Translations under genes and position numbers: made by a program
Source: Cephalopachus bancanus
Lineage: Eukaryota > Chordata > Mammalia > Primates > Tarsiidae
DNA length: 64,000 bases
Direction of reading: 5' to 3'
Assembly (NCBI GenBank): GCA_027257055.1
Contig: JAPVLO010000953.1
Coordinates: forward strand, 248,001 to 312,000
Part shown: positions 30,891 through 41,089 of the stretch, piece after piece
Numbering within the stretch: the stretch's first letter is position 1
Layout of the letters: every line of letters starts with the position of its first letter
The notes under the pieces: generated by a model
Told to the model about the DNA's origin: nothing
Database searches by the model: none
Seen by the model: the letters and a program-made list of their open reading frames with translations, nothing else

Positions 30891-31450
30891 GGACGTCGGG
30901 GTCGGGGCTCCCCGGCCGGCGCACCCCCACGACGGTCCCGCGGCGCCTGGCCCTTTAAGGCAGGGCAGGGGAGGGCCGCGCAGAGCCCTCGCCTGGCGGC
31001 CGCGGAACCCGCCCCCCAGAGAGGGTTTTGGAGCAGAAAATTAATTTAAATCACTTTTTAATTAAAGACACAAAGCGCTTCCGTCTGCCCCGCCCCCACC
31101 CCGCCCGCCGCCCAGGTTCAGCGTGGGGACCCCGCGACCGGGGGGCGGGGGACGAGGGGGCGTGATGGGGTCGCCTCTGCCCCGGCCGCGCAGGGGGCGA
31201 GTGGGCGGGCGGGGGGCCCTGGGCTGTGACTGGGTGGGCCCGGCCGGGCGGGCGTCGAGCAAGGCCCGCCGAGGGCTGAGAGACGGGAGGGGGAGGCCGG
31301 CTGGGTCGGGAGCGAGTCGGAGGCGGGGGCGCCGCCGAGACCCCACGGGGTCCACTGCCGGGCTCTGGGGCCGAAGGACCCCGGCCCCGAAACACGAGGG
31401 GCCGGGCTCTGGGCCCGCGGCCTGCAGTAGGGAAGGGAGGCGGTGTTGGG
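30890..31450. promoter_or_regulatory. Orphan CpG island with an embedded TTAATTAA element
   Basis: CpG-dense flanks surround an AT-only core: TTAATTTAAATC (31041-31052) and TTTTTAATTAAAG (31055-31067). It is 2.7-3.3 kb upstream of the MEIS3 ATG. Could be an alternative first exon or promoter of MEIS3, or an enhancer; no splice evidence is visible. Confidence 0.5.
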
Positions 31451-32330
31451 CAGGAAGAACCAGTGGGAGAGAAGCTGCGGCGGCGGGGGGGCAGGGATGG
31501 GGGAGGGGGGAACCGAGGGGCGAGGATGGGGGCGGCAGGGGGAGGTGGGGCTGGGAGGGAGGGACGGAGGGGGCAGAGGGAGGCGGGGACGCCGGGATGG
31601 GGGCGGGGAGGCTTCCTCAGGCTCCCCCCCCGCCCCCCCCCCGCCAGCCTGCTGTCCGTCTGTCTCTGACCCACCCTCGCCTTCCCAGCTGTCTCCCTGA
31701 AATGGCCTCGGTCCCCTCCGTTCCCAGGGGCGGGAGCAGGTGGCGGCCAGGCCTGGATGGGGGGCGACCCGCGTCTGGCCGCCTGCCTCTGGGAGGGGTG
31801 TCCGGCCTCTCCGGCGCTAAGTGTCTTCACGGCAGGTGCTGCCCCTGGGGCGTGTCTGGGCGCCCTCTCGCCGCGGCTCCAACTCCCACCCCACGGGGCT
31901 CCACCTTCCGGCCGCCCCAAGCCACGCCCACCCTGCAGAGCCCTCCAAGGGCAGGTCTGGGGGTCTCCTGGGTCTCCCCAGCACAGACTGGGCGCCTGGC
32001 CAGACCTGCTGGCTCCTCAAAGTCCGCCGGCCTGAGCTTGGAGTCCGGGGCTGTGCCCCCCAGGCAGCCATGACCCTGGGGGCCCCGGAGGACCCAGGCT
32101 GTGGGAACAGACGGAGAGGGCAGGGACCTGCCCAGGGCTCCTCTTGTCTTCCCTCTTGGTGCTCTACCCCCTGCCTCAGTTTCCCCCTTCCCCTTGGGGG
32201 GGCGGTGTCTGTCCCTCCTTCCTCACTCCCAGACTCTCTGAGGATTGTATCTCTGCTGCGGTGGGGACAGGGGAGGAAGGGACCCCAAAAGGCAGGCCCT
32301 CTGTGTCTCTGTTTCTGCCTGGGGGGGTCA
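31451..32330. other. GC-rich intergenic DNA, no gene seen
   Basis: G-rich tract (GGGGGAGGGGGGAAC style) at 31,480-31,620, then ordinary unique sequence. Overlapping GC-rich open frames on both strands have no domain. Confidence 0.5.
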
Positions 32331-32354
32331 GTCTCGTGGGTCTCTCCCTCTTCC

Positions 32355-32735
32355 TAGCTCTGTCTCTGTGCCTCTGCCTTTGTTTCTCTGTCTCTGTCTC
32401 TGCCTGTTTCTCTGTCTCTGTCTCTGCCTGTTTCTCTGTCTCTGTCTCTGCCTGTTTCTCTGTCTCTGCCTGTTTCTCTGTCTCTGTCTCTGCCTGTTTC
32501 TCTGTCTCTGTCTCTGCCTGTTTATCTGTCTCTGTCTCTGCCTGTTTCTCTGTCTCTGTCTCTGCCTGTTTCTCTGTCTCTGTCCCTGCCTGTTTCTCTG
32601 TCTCTGTCTCTGCCTGTTTCTGTCTCTGTCTCTGCCTGTTTCTCTGTCTCTGTCTCTGCCTGTTTCTCTGTCTCTGTCTCTGCCTGTTTCTCTGTCTCTG
32701 CCCTTGTTTCTCTGTCTCTGTCTCTCTCCGTCTCT
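32355..32735 (+). repeat. 24-bp CT-rich minisatellite
   Basis: Unit TCTCTGTCTCTGCCTGTT with a variable TCTCTG inner part, about 15 copies. A continuous open frame through it (CLCLCLFLCLC) is an artefact of the period being a multiple of three. Confidence 0.85.
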
Positions 32736-32879
32736 GTGTTTCTCAGTCTCTTGCTCCGAGGGCCTCTGTCTCACTCTCTTTCCCTCCATCTCTGGCCTCT
32801 CCGCCCCCCCCCCGCCACTGTCCCCCCACCCGTGTCCTCCCTGGGTTTCTGTCTCCGTCCCTCTCTCTCCCCTCCCCCG

Positions 32880-33120
32880 CAGCCCGGGCCCTTCATAAAT
32901 ATGTCGCCCTGAATCCGTCCCTGTGCCCGCCTGGCCGGGCTCCAGAAGGAAACATTTATCTTGGGGGAGCCCCCGCCCCCGCGCCCGCCCCTGTGCCGCC
33001 GGCCGGCCGGCCATCCATCACCGGGCGCGACTCCGCGCTCGTTTGTCACCCGCCCTGACAAACGCCGGCCGCCCCTTCCCGCCCGCCCCACCAAGCAATC
33101 ATCCCATTAGCCACGCTCGG
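32880..33120. promoter_or_regulatory. Candidate conserved element with MEIS-like inverted repeat
   Basis: Non-repetitive island between two CT tracts. GTTTGTCA (33041-33048) and TGACAAAC (33056-33063) are perfect inverted arms around CCCGCCC. GCAATCAT (33095-33102, PBX-like) and CATTAG follow; CATAAATA and ACATTTATC precede. About 5 kb upstream of the MEIS3 ATG. Confidence 0.4.
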
Positions 33121-33299
33121 CAGAGGCCGGGAGGACCCGGGCCTGACCCGGGAGGGGGAGGGGCGGGGGTCGCGACTCTCCCAGCCCGGCTCCGCCTCCC
33201 ACCGGCTCCCGCCCGCGTTCCTGCCCGCCTGCCCTTTTGGTCGGAATCGGCTTCCGAGGCCAGTCCCTCTCCCCGTCTCACCCCTGGGTCCCGCTCCTC

Positions 33300-34100
33300 C
33301 TGCTCCTCCCGCCCCCCTCTCCGTTTCTCTCCCACCGAGTCTCTTTCTGTGTCTGACTGTCTGCTGCTCGTCTCAAGATGTCTCTGTCTTCCTGTTTCTC
33401 GTCTTTGCCTCCCTGTCTCTCCATCTCTCTGTCTTCCTATCTCCCTGTCTTGGTCTCTGTCTCTCCACCTCTGTCTCTGTCGCTCTCTGTCTCTCTGCCC
33501 CTGTCTCTCCATCTCTCTTTCTTTCTGCCTGTCTCTGCCTCTCTCTCCATCTCTGTCTCTCTATCTCTCTCTGTCTTCCTATCTCTGTCTTCCATCTCTG
33601 TGTCTTCCTATGTCCGTCTTTGTCTCTGTCTCTCCACCTCTGTCTCTCTGTCTGTTCAACTCTGTGTTGTCTTATCTCCCTGTCTCTGTCTCTCCACCTC
33701 TCTGTCTCTCTCCTCTGTCTCTGTCTCTCTCTCTCTGTCCTTGTCTCTCCATCTCTCTTTCTTTCTGCCTGTCTCTGCCTCTCTCCATCTCTGTCTCTCC
33801 ATCTCTCTCTGTCTTCCTCTCTCCGTCTTTGTCTGTCTCTCTACCTCTGTCTCTCCATCTCTCTGTGTTGTCGTAACTTCCTGTCTCTGTCTCCCTATCC
33901 CTCTGTGCTGTCTTAACCCTGTCTCCGTCTCTCCATCTCCCTGTCTCTCTCTCTCTGTCCTTGCTTCCTTCTCTCTCTTGTCTCTCCATCTCTCCATGTG
34001 GGCTGTGGTCTCTGTCCAGCCATGCCTTTTAATCTCTGCTTCTCTGAGCACCTGCCCAGGCGTCAGCCTCCCTCTGGCACTCATGCATGCGTGCTCTCTG

Positions 34101-34155
<55 letters not shown>

Positions 34156-34335
34156 CTCCCCCCCATCTCCCCCCCATATCTGTCTCTGCCCCCTCTCTCC
34201 TTTCTCTGTCTCTCCCTGTCTCCCTCCCCTTCCCCTCACCCCCCCTCATCTCCTGAAAGTGGTGTCTAAAGTTCTGGGTCCCTCTCTCTGTGTCTCCTTC
34301 TCCGTGTCTTGTCTTTATCTCTGTCTCTGCCGCCC
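33300..34335 (+). repeat. Long CT-rich (TCTCTGTC) low-complexity tract
   Basis: About 1 kb of pyrimidine-rich words with longer-period repetition: a TCTCCATCTCTCTTTCTTTC phrase recurs at about 33,508 and 33,748. It includes a clean (CT)n run at 34,104-34,152. Confidence 0.85.
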
Positions 34336-35109
34336 CGGCCCTCATGTTTTGTTTTGTGGCCTCCCTCCCTCCCCCCCTCCTCTTTTCATGCCCCCCAGCC
34401 CTGAGCTCGCCCCTCTGCTGCCTCAACTGCCCCTTTCAGACCATCGTCCTGGACGGTTCCTTCTCTCCATCCGCAGGCAGCGAGGGGTGGGAGCCAGGAG
34501 GCCCCTGGGGGAGAGGGAGGGGGCGTAGGTACCTTGGGAGGCCTAGAGGCCCGGGTTCTTCTCAGGCCCGGGGAGCCCATCCTTCGCTTCCTCAGTCTTG
34601 TGTGCCTGGAAGTCCCCCCAGAGTCTAACTTCAATCCTCAGGGAGAGGGCTTCCTGGAGGGACCAGACACTGTGTGCCAGGAAGGGACCTGGTGGATCAG
34701 GCCAGGAGAGAGGGAGACCTGCCCCTGCTGGGCCCACACGTCTCCTTACTGGAAGAGGGAGGTAGTGAGCCTCCCGTTCTGGGAGGTAACCATAGCAGAG
34801 GCTGCTGCTGCCCCACTCATGCCCCAGCACCTGCAACCCTCCGCGGAATGCACTCTGGTCCAGGCTGGGAGCCACAGCCCGGAAGGGGCCTCACCACCAT
34901 GAGAGGGGAATTGGAGCATAGATGCCCGACATCCTCACCTCGAGTGGGACAGCTTGAGTGAGCTCTACATAGTCTCTGCCCAGGACAGGTGGAGACCCCA
35001 ACCTCCTGGCCTCGGGCTGGCTTTGGTGGCCTCAGAGTGTGGCCAGAAGGGGCCTGATGGGCAGGTGGACAGGCAGAGAGAGAGGACACAAGGGGGGAAG
35101 GCAGACCTC
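34336..35109. other. Intergenic DNA, no gene seen
   Basis: Unique-looking mixed sequence. Short open frames have no recognisable product. Confidence 0.5.
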
Positions 35110-35378
35110 CTGTGATGATCACACCTGTCATCCCCAAACTTTGGGAGGACTACCTGAGCCCAGGGGTTTGAGATCAACTTGAACAACACGGCGAAACCTC
35201 GTCTTTAGCAAAAAAAATTACAAAATTAGCCGGGCGTGGTGGTGTGCACCTGTAGTGCTGGCTACTCGGGAGGCTGAGGCAGAAGGATCGCCTGAGCCCA
35301 GCAGTCAAGGCTGCAGTGGCCAGGAGCATACCACTGCACTCCAGCCTGGACAGAGTGAGACTCCAATTTAAAAAAAAA
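35110..35378 (+). repeat. Alu, J-type, 5' part decayed
   Basis: GATCACACCTGTCATCCCCA head with a deletion, GCAAAAAAAATTACAAAATT linker and an 8-A tail. Confidence 0.8.
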
Positions 35379-35384
35379 GTGAGA

Positions 35385-35635
35385 TTGGCCAGGAACGGTG
35401 GCTGATACCTGTCATTCCAGCACTTTAGGAGCCTGAGGCAGGAGGACTGCTTGAGCCCAGGAGTTTGAGATCAGCCTGAGTAACATAGCAAGACCTGATC
35501 TCTACAAAAAAAAGTAAAAAAATAAGCCAGGTGTGGTGGCGCCTGCCTATGGTCCCAGCTACTTGGAAGGCTCAGGTGGGAGGATCGCCTGAGTCCAGGA
35601 GGTCAAGGCTGCAGGGAACTGTGATCGTTCAGGAT
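35385..35635 (+). repeat. Alu, J-type, 3' truncated
   Basis: GGCCAGGAACGGTGGCTGAT head; the right arm stops near GGGAACTGTGATCG without a tail. Confidence 0.8.
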
Positions 35636-35819
35636 GTAGAGATACAGAAACAAATCCACGAGGCAGTGGGGAATTGTCTCCAGAGATGCCATATTAGTTT
35701 CCTGCTGCTGCTGGAACAAATGAGCACAAACTTCATGTTACAACTAAACACAAATGTATTATCTCACAGTTCTGGAGGCCAAAAGTCCAAACCCATCTCA
35801 CTTGCTGAAATCATGCTGT

Positions 35820-36112
35820 CGGCCAGGCTCAGTGGCTCAGCCTGTAATCCCAGTGCTTTGGGAGGCGAGGTAAGTAGATTGCCTGAGCCCGCGGGTTCGA
35901 GACCCGCCCGGGCAACTTGGCGAGACCTCATCTCTACAATAAATCAAAAATTAGCCAGGCATGGTAGCGCGCACCTGTAGTTCCAGCTACTTGGAAGGCG
36001 GAGGCAGAAGGATCGCCGGAGCCCAGCAGGTTGAGGCTGCAGTGGCCAGGAATAGCCACTGCACTCCAGTCTGAGTGACAGAGTGAGACTCCAACTCAAA
36101 AATAAAAAAATA
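35820..36112 (+). repeat. Alu, derived subfamily
   Basis: Close to the local consensus: CCGCGGGTTCGAGACCCGCC, ACAATAAATCAAAAATTAGC, CGCCGGAGCCCAGCAGG. Tail AAAAATAAAAAAATAA, into which the next Alu is inserted. Confidence 0.9.
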
Positions 36113-36113
36113 A

Positions 36114-36408
36114 GCCGGCTCAGTGGCTCAGCCTGTAATCCCGCGCCTTGGGAGGCTAAGGTGAGTGGATTGCCTGAGCCCACGGGTTCGAGACCCGCCT
36201 GGGCAGCGAGACCTCATCTCTACAATAAATCAAAAATCAGCTGGGCGTGTAGTGTGCGCCTGTAGTTCTGGCTACTCGGAAGGCTGAGGCGGAAGGATCG
36301 CCGAAGCCCAGCAGGCAAGGCTGTGGTGGCCAGGAGCGGTCATTGCACTCCAGTCTGGGTGACAGAGTGACTCCAACTCAAAAAAACCCAAAACAAACAA
36401 AAATAAAA
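36114..36408 (+). repeat. Alu, derived subfamily, inserted in the tail of its neighbour
   Basis: GGCTCAGTGGCTCAGCCTG head begins in the tail of the preceding copy. Shows TCTACAATAAATCAAAAATC and CGCCGAAGCCCAGCAGG. Confidence 0.9.
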
Positions 36409-36719
36409 AAGTCACGCTGTCAGCAGGGCTGCACTCCCCATGAGGCCCTAGGAAGGAATCTCTTGCTTCCTCTTGCAGCCTTTGGTGGGGCCAGCCTTCT
36501 TTGGCTGGTGGCCATGTGGCTCCACATCAGCCTTCATGGCAGCATCTTCAAACTCTTCCCTGCCCTGCCATCACGTGTGTGGAATCAAGTCTCCCTCTGC
36601 TTCCCTCGTACAAGGACACCTGGGATGGCATTTGAGGCCAACCTAGATAATCCAGGATAATCTCTTCTCCTTAAGATCCTTCACTTTAAAAAAAAAAAGA
36701 AAGAAAGAAACAGGGTTTT

Positions 36720-37003
36720 GATTGGGTGTGGTGGCTCACGCCCTTAATCTCAGTACTTTGGGAGGCAGAGGCAGGAGGATTGCTAGAGCTCAGGAGTTCG
36801 AGGCCAGCCTGGACAACATGGCAAGACCCTATCTCTACAAAAAATTTAAAACATGAGCCAGGCTTGGTGGTGTGCTCCTGTGGTTCCAGCTACTCAGGAG
36901 GCTGAGGTGAGAGGATTGCCTGAGTCCAGGAGGTTGTGATGAGCTGTGATTGTGTCATGGCACTCCTGCCTGAGACAGAGTGAGACTCTGACTCAAAAAA
37001 AAA
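36720..37003 (+). repeat. Alu, J-type
   Basis: GATTGGGTGTGGTGGCTCAC head, GAGGTTGTGATGAGCTGTGA right arm, 14-A tail. Preceded by a GAAAGAAAGAAA run and followed by (CA)n at about 37,019-37,030. Confidence 0.82.
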
Positions 37004-37224
37004 AAAAAGAACAGATACACACACACACACAGACAGAATAAAGGGAGAGACCGAAGACATAGATAGAGAAAGCAAAGCAGAAAGAAAGAGGTAGAGGTAG
37101 AATTAGGGAAATGGATGGTGGGGAGTAGACAGGATCAACAGGAGACATGGAGACCCTTGGAGGCACACAAGTAGAAACAACAGCATAGAGACATGATGCA
37201 GAGAGAGAGAAAGAGATGGAACCT

Positions 37225-37500
37225 GGCTCCCTCCACAGCCCCGCTCAGCCAGCAGCCACCACCAGCTGTCAGCCACAGCATGATGTGTTTCACACATCTG
37301 GCCCAGCTGAGCCTTCGCTGGCCTCCACTGACACCTGACTGCCAGCATGTGAGAGATTCCCCAACAAAGGCTACCCAAGTCAGTCCACCTAGTCCACAGG
37401 CCCACAGCTGTGAGAGAGTGATAATAATATATTGATATTTTAAGACACCGAGTTTTGGGCTGGTTCGTTAGGTAGCAATCAACAACCAGACAAGGGAAGC
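37225..37500 (+). repeat. MLT1-like LTR 3' end (old ERVL-MaLR type)
   Basis: The right end GATATTTTAAGACACCGAGTT, then TTTGGGCTGGTTCGTTAGG, then GCAATCAACAACC is the usual MLT1/MST ending. Non-coding and strongly diverged. Confidence 0.6.
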
Positions 37501-37711
37501 ATCTTGGGAGCAGTAAGGATGCTTAGGGTGTCAGGGGATGGTGAGAGGGGCAGGAAGTTCAGGGAGGTCGGTGAGGAGTCTTAGGTTGGAGATTTTTTTG
37601 GAGAAAACAGGCCAGGGACCCAGGGGACCGTTTGGACGGGTGAGGCTGAGGGCTTGTGAGTTTCAGCGTTTGGGGAAGGTTAGAGGCCCAGGACTGGGTC
37701 AGCAGAAGCAG

Positions 37712-37855
37712 TTGATGGGTGAGGCATGGTGGTTCACCCTGTCATCCCAGCACTTGGGGAGGCTGAGGAGGGAGGATCGCTTGAGCCCAGGAGTTTGAGA
37801 CCAGCCTGGGCAACATAGTGAGACCCCTAACTCTACAAAAAATAAGAAAAAGGAG
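37712..37855 (+). repeat. Alu left monomer
   Basis: GTGAGGCATGGTGGTTCACC to a tail of AAAAAATAAGAAAAAGG. Confidence 0.78.
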
Positions 37856-38324
37856 GAGGAGGAGCAGTTACTGATGGACATACGGGGGATATTTCTGAGA
37901 CCTGAGGGGGCAGAAGGCACTGGATTGGGGAGAAAAAAGACCCAAGCCCCACCTTCTCCTGGGTCGTCTTGTCCTCCTACTAAGGGGCAGAGACATTCAC
38001 GCCCCGCTTGCATGGTAGAGCGTCTCTGGGAGGGGACTGCGGGAAATGACATTCCCAGACCCTTGAGCCCATGTGACTTGTTCTGGTCCGTGTCACCCGC
38101 GCCCAGCGATGTGCTCCCTCGAGCTGCTGGGGCTGAGAAGGGGGGTGCCTTCAGCCCCAGGTTTGCCCATTTGCCAACCGAGTGGAGACTATCCCAGGGA
38201 CCAGGCAGAGGGAGGGTCTCGTGGGAAGCTGCCTGACCAGGATGAGTCCCAAATTTGACTATGTGAAGCCATTGAGGATCTGGAGTTTATCTCCTACCAC
38301 AGCTGGCATTCACCTAACGAAGGA

Positions 38325-38530
38325 AAACGGGGATGGTGATGAGCCTGAGATGGTGCCATGACGATCGCGTTGGTGAAGATGGTGATGTTGATGGCGGCGA
38401 TGGTGACGCGACGATGGGGACGATAGAGATGTTGGTGGTGGTGGTGATGGTGGGGATGACAATGTTGACAGTGGTGATGGTGGCCTTGGCCATGCTGGTG
38501 GTGGCGAGGACGTTAATGGCGATGGTCCGT
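38325..38530 (+). repeat. GATGGTGATG simple repeat
   Basis: Imperfect three-base periodicity (GAT, GGT, GTG) over about 200 bases. The open frame it makes is compositional. Confidence 0.7.
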
Positions 38531-38810
38531 GCCAGGGTCCCTTCTCGTCACCAGCGCTCCCTCCCACCGTCCCACGATGGCTCTGTCTGTCCTCGCCAGC
38601 CAGACGGACGCCTACACAGAGCCTCTTCCGCAAAACGCTCCTTCTGGGTTCAACACCCCCCGCGGGTGAGTCTAAATCACCTGCCTGTGTCCGTGCATTG
38701 GAGGCTGGGGAGTGGGTTGTGTGGGTTCTTTCTGGAGCGCCTGGAACTGCCAAAGCTGAAGATTTCCCCAAACACCGTGAGGGCATTTGCTTTTTATTTT
38801 ATTTATTTAT

Positions 38811-39093
<283 letters not shown>

Positions 39094-39099
39094 CTATTT

Positions 39100-39219
39100 T
39101 ATTTTATTTTTAGTAGAGAAGGGGTCTTGCTATGTTGCCCAGGCTGGTCTTGAACTCCTGACCTCAGACAATCCTCCACAAATACTGGGATTACAGGCAT
39201 GAACCACTGCGCCCGGCCA
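39100..39219 (-). repeat. Alu left monomer
   Basis: Single reverse arm, TAGTAGAGAAGGGGTCTTGC to CACTGCGCCCGGCC, abutting a full Alu. Confidence 0.78.
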
Positions 39220-39319
39220 TAGTGAGGGTATGTACAAGACAGCCAGAAGTCAGAGAAATGTTTACTCTATGCTCACGTTACAAATGAGAAACTGAGTCAC
39301 GGCGATCCGAGGCGGGACT

Positions 39320-39760
39320 TCTTCACTGTCTGTATTTATGTCCTGTGACTGCTACAACAATTTTCTCACAAACTTAGCGGCTTAGAACAACATGCATTTT
39401 TTTCCCTTATAGCTCTGGAGGCCAGAGGTTAAAATCAGGGGTGAGCTGGGCTGCATTTCTTCTGGAGGTTTTGGGGTTCCTTTCCCTTGTCTTTCCCAGC
39501 TTCTAGAAGGCACCTGCATTCCTTCTCACATCCTTCCAGCCTCCGGGGGCCTAGTCTTTTGGGGTCCCAGCTCTCCCTCCTCCCTCAGAAGGACCCCTGG
39601 GATCCCATCAGGCCCTGCCCAATCATCCAGAACCCCCCTCCATTCCCCCAATCCTTAACCTAATCCCATCTGCAAAGCCCCTTTTGTTCTGGCCCTATAA
39701 GTAACATCCACAGGTTCTGACAGCTTGGGGACCATATTCAGCCTGCCACAGCTGTCTCCA
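39320..39760 (+). repeat. Ancient mammalian repeat (family not named)
   Basis: Phrases CTGTGACTGCTACAACAATT, CACAAACTTAGCGGCTTAGA, AGCTCTGGAGGCCAGAGG and ACCTAATCCCATCTGCAAAG recur genome-wide in mammals and match 35,690-36,670. Confidence 0.65.
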
Positions 39761-39782
39761 CCCAGCTGCCCTCTTTTATTTT

Positions 39783-40075
39783 TATTTTTTTGAGTTGGAG
39801 TCTCACTCCTTTGCCCAGGCTAGAGTGCAGTGGCATGCATGCTCACGGCCACCCCAGCATCGACCTTCTGGGCTCCAGCGATCCCTCCACCTCAGCCTCT
39901 TGAGTTGCCCAGAACTACAGACGCGCACTACCATGCCCGGCTATTTTTTATTTTATTGTAGAGATGAGGTCACGCCAAGTTGCCTGGGCTGGTCTCGAAC
40001 CCGCGGGCTCAGGCAATCCACTCGCCCTGGCCTCCCAAAGCGCTGGGATGACAGGCTGAGCCACCGAGCCTGGCC
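39783..40075 (-). repeat. Alu, derived subfamily
   Basis: Reverse copy: CGACCTTCTGGGCTCCAGCG, GAACCCGCGGGCTCAGGCAA and ACAGGCTGAGCCACCGAGCC. Confidence 0.88.
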
Positions 40076-40205
40076 CCAGCTGTCCTCTGAGGTCCGGGAA
40101 GTCCCTTCCTCCTCTCCTCTTTCCCCCCTCTGCCAGCCCCAAGAGATGAGCCTCTCTGTTTCTTGTCCCCACACCCTGAGCCGTTCTTGTTAATATCCTG
40201 GTCCT

Positions 40206-40496
40206 GGTCAGGCACGGTGGCTCCTGCCTGTAACCCCAGAACTCTGGGAGGCCAAAGCACGAGGATTGCTTGAGCTCAGGGATTCGAGACCCGCCTGGGC
40301 AACCCAGCAAGACCTCGTCTTTACCAAAAAAGTTACAAAATTAGCCGGGCGTGGTGGTGCGCACCTGTAGTCCCGGCTACTCAGGGGGCTGAGGCCAAAG
40401 GATCGCCCGAGCCCAGGAGGTCAAGGCTGCAGTGAGCCATGAGCATGCCACTGGACTCCAGCCTGGGCGACAGAGTGAGACCCTGACTCAAAAAAT
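40206..40496 (+). repeat. Alu, J/intermediate type
   Basis: GTCAGGCACGGTGGCTCCTG head and TTTACCAAAAAAGTTACAAA linker, similar to the copy at 35,110-35,378; these two may form a small subgroup. Confidence 0.83.
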
Positions 40497-41060
40497 CCTG
40501 GTCCCGAGTCCGCCCTTGTTAACATCCCCACTTTACGCCCTCCTCAGTCACCCAGGCAATGCCACCCCATGTCCTGCTCTGTCCCTCCACAGCACCCTAA
40601 GTCCCATCTGACCACCAGCCTGTCACGTGGCTCAGCACCCATGTCCCCCGTTGCACTGTGAGCCCGGTGAGGGCTAGACCCGGGGGCATCTTGGTCACCA
40701 CACAGTCCCCCAGCATCGTGCCAGGGACAGAGCAGGCACTCGGTTGCGACTGGGGTCCTGCTTTCTCCTTCCTGGGAGCCACAGCGCATGGTCGCCGGGG
40801 ACGCGCCCATGGGGAGTCTGTGGTCTTTTTTTGAGGCGTTGGTGCTCAGGTGGCAGTTGTGGGGCGTGTACAGGAGAGACAGACAGAATATCTAGGAAGT
40901 GTCACTATGTCCATTTATTGAGCTCTTACTAACTGCCAGGCATTATTCTCACATACATTCACTGAATCCAGACAACGCCCCTGTGGAGGAGGTGCCATTC
41001 GCGCCACCACTGTCCCCATTGCTGGACAGTCGATCCTTAGGCCACGACGGATGCGGCCCG
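40497..41060. other. Intergenic DNA with a diverged MIR (about 40,900-41,040)
   Basis: TCCATTTATTGAGCTCTTAC, TAACTGCCAGGCATTATTCT and CTGTCCCCATTGCTGGACAG are reversed MIR. The rest is unique DNA without a gene. Confidence 0.55.
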
Positions 41061-41089
41061 GGAGGACCGTGACCTCCGGGCCAGGAGAA

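Larger units (their letters stand above)
35690..36670 (+). repeat. Ancient mammalian repeat split by two Alus
   Basis: Left part 35,690-35,819 (TTAGTTTCCTGCTGCTGCTG, ATCTCACAGTTCTGGAGGCC) resumes at 36,409-36,670 (CAGCAGGGCTGCACTCC, GATAATCCAGGATAATCTC). TCATGCTGTC before and TCACGCTGTC after the Alus look like the target duplication. It is the same family as 39,320-39,760. Confidence 0.7.

Noticed and set aside
32144..34256. Apparent membrane-like proteins (CLCLCLFLC, SLSLSLSL repeats)
   Set aside because: Direct translations of CT-rich simple repeats.
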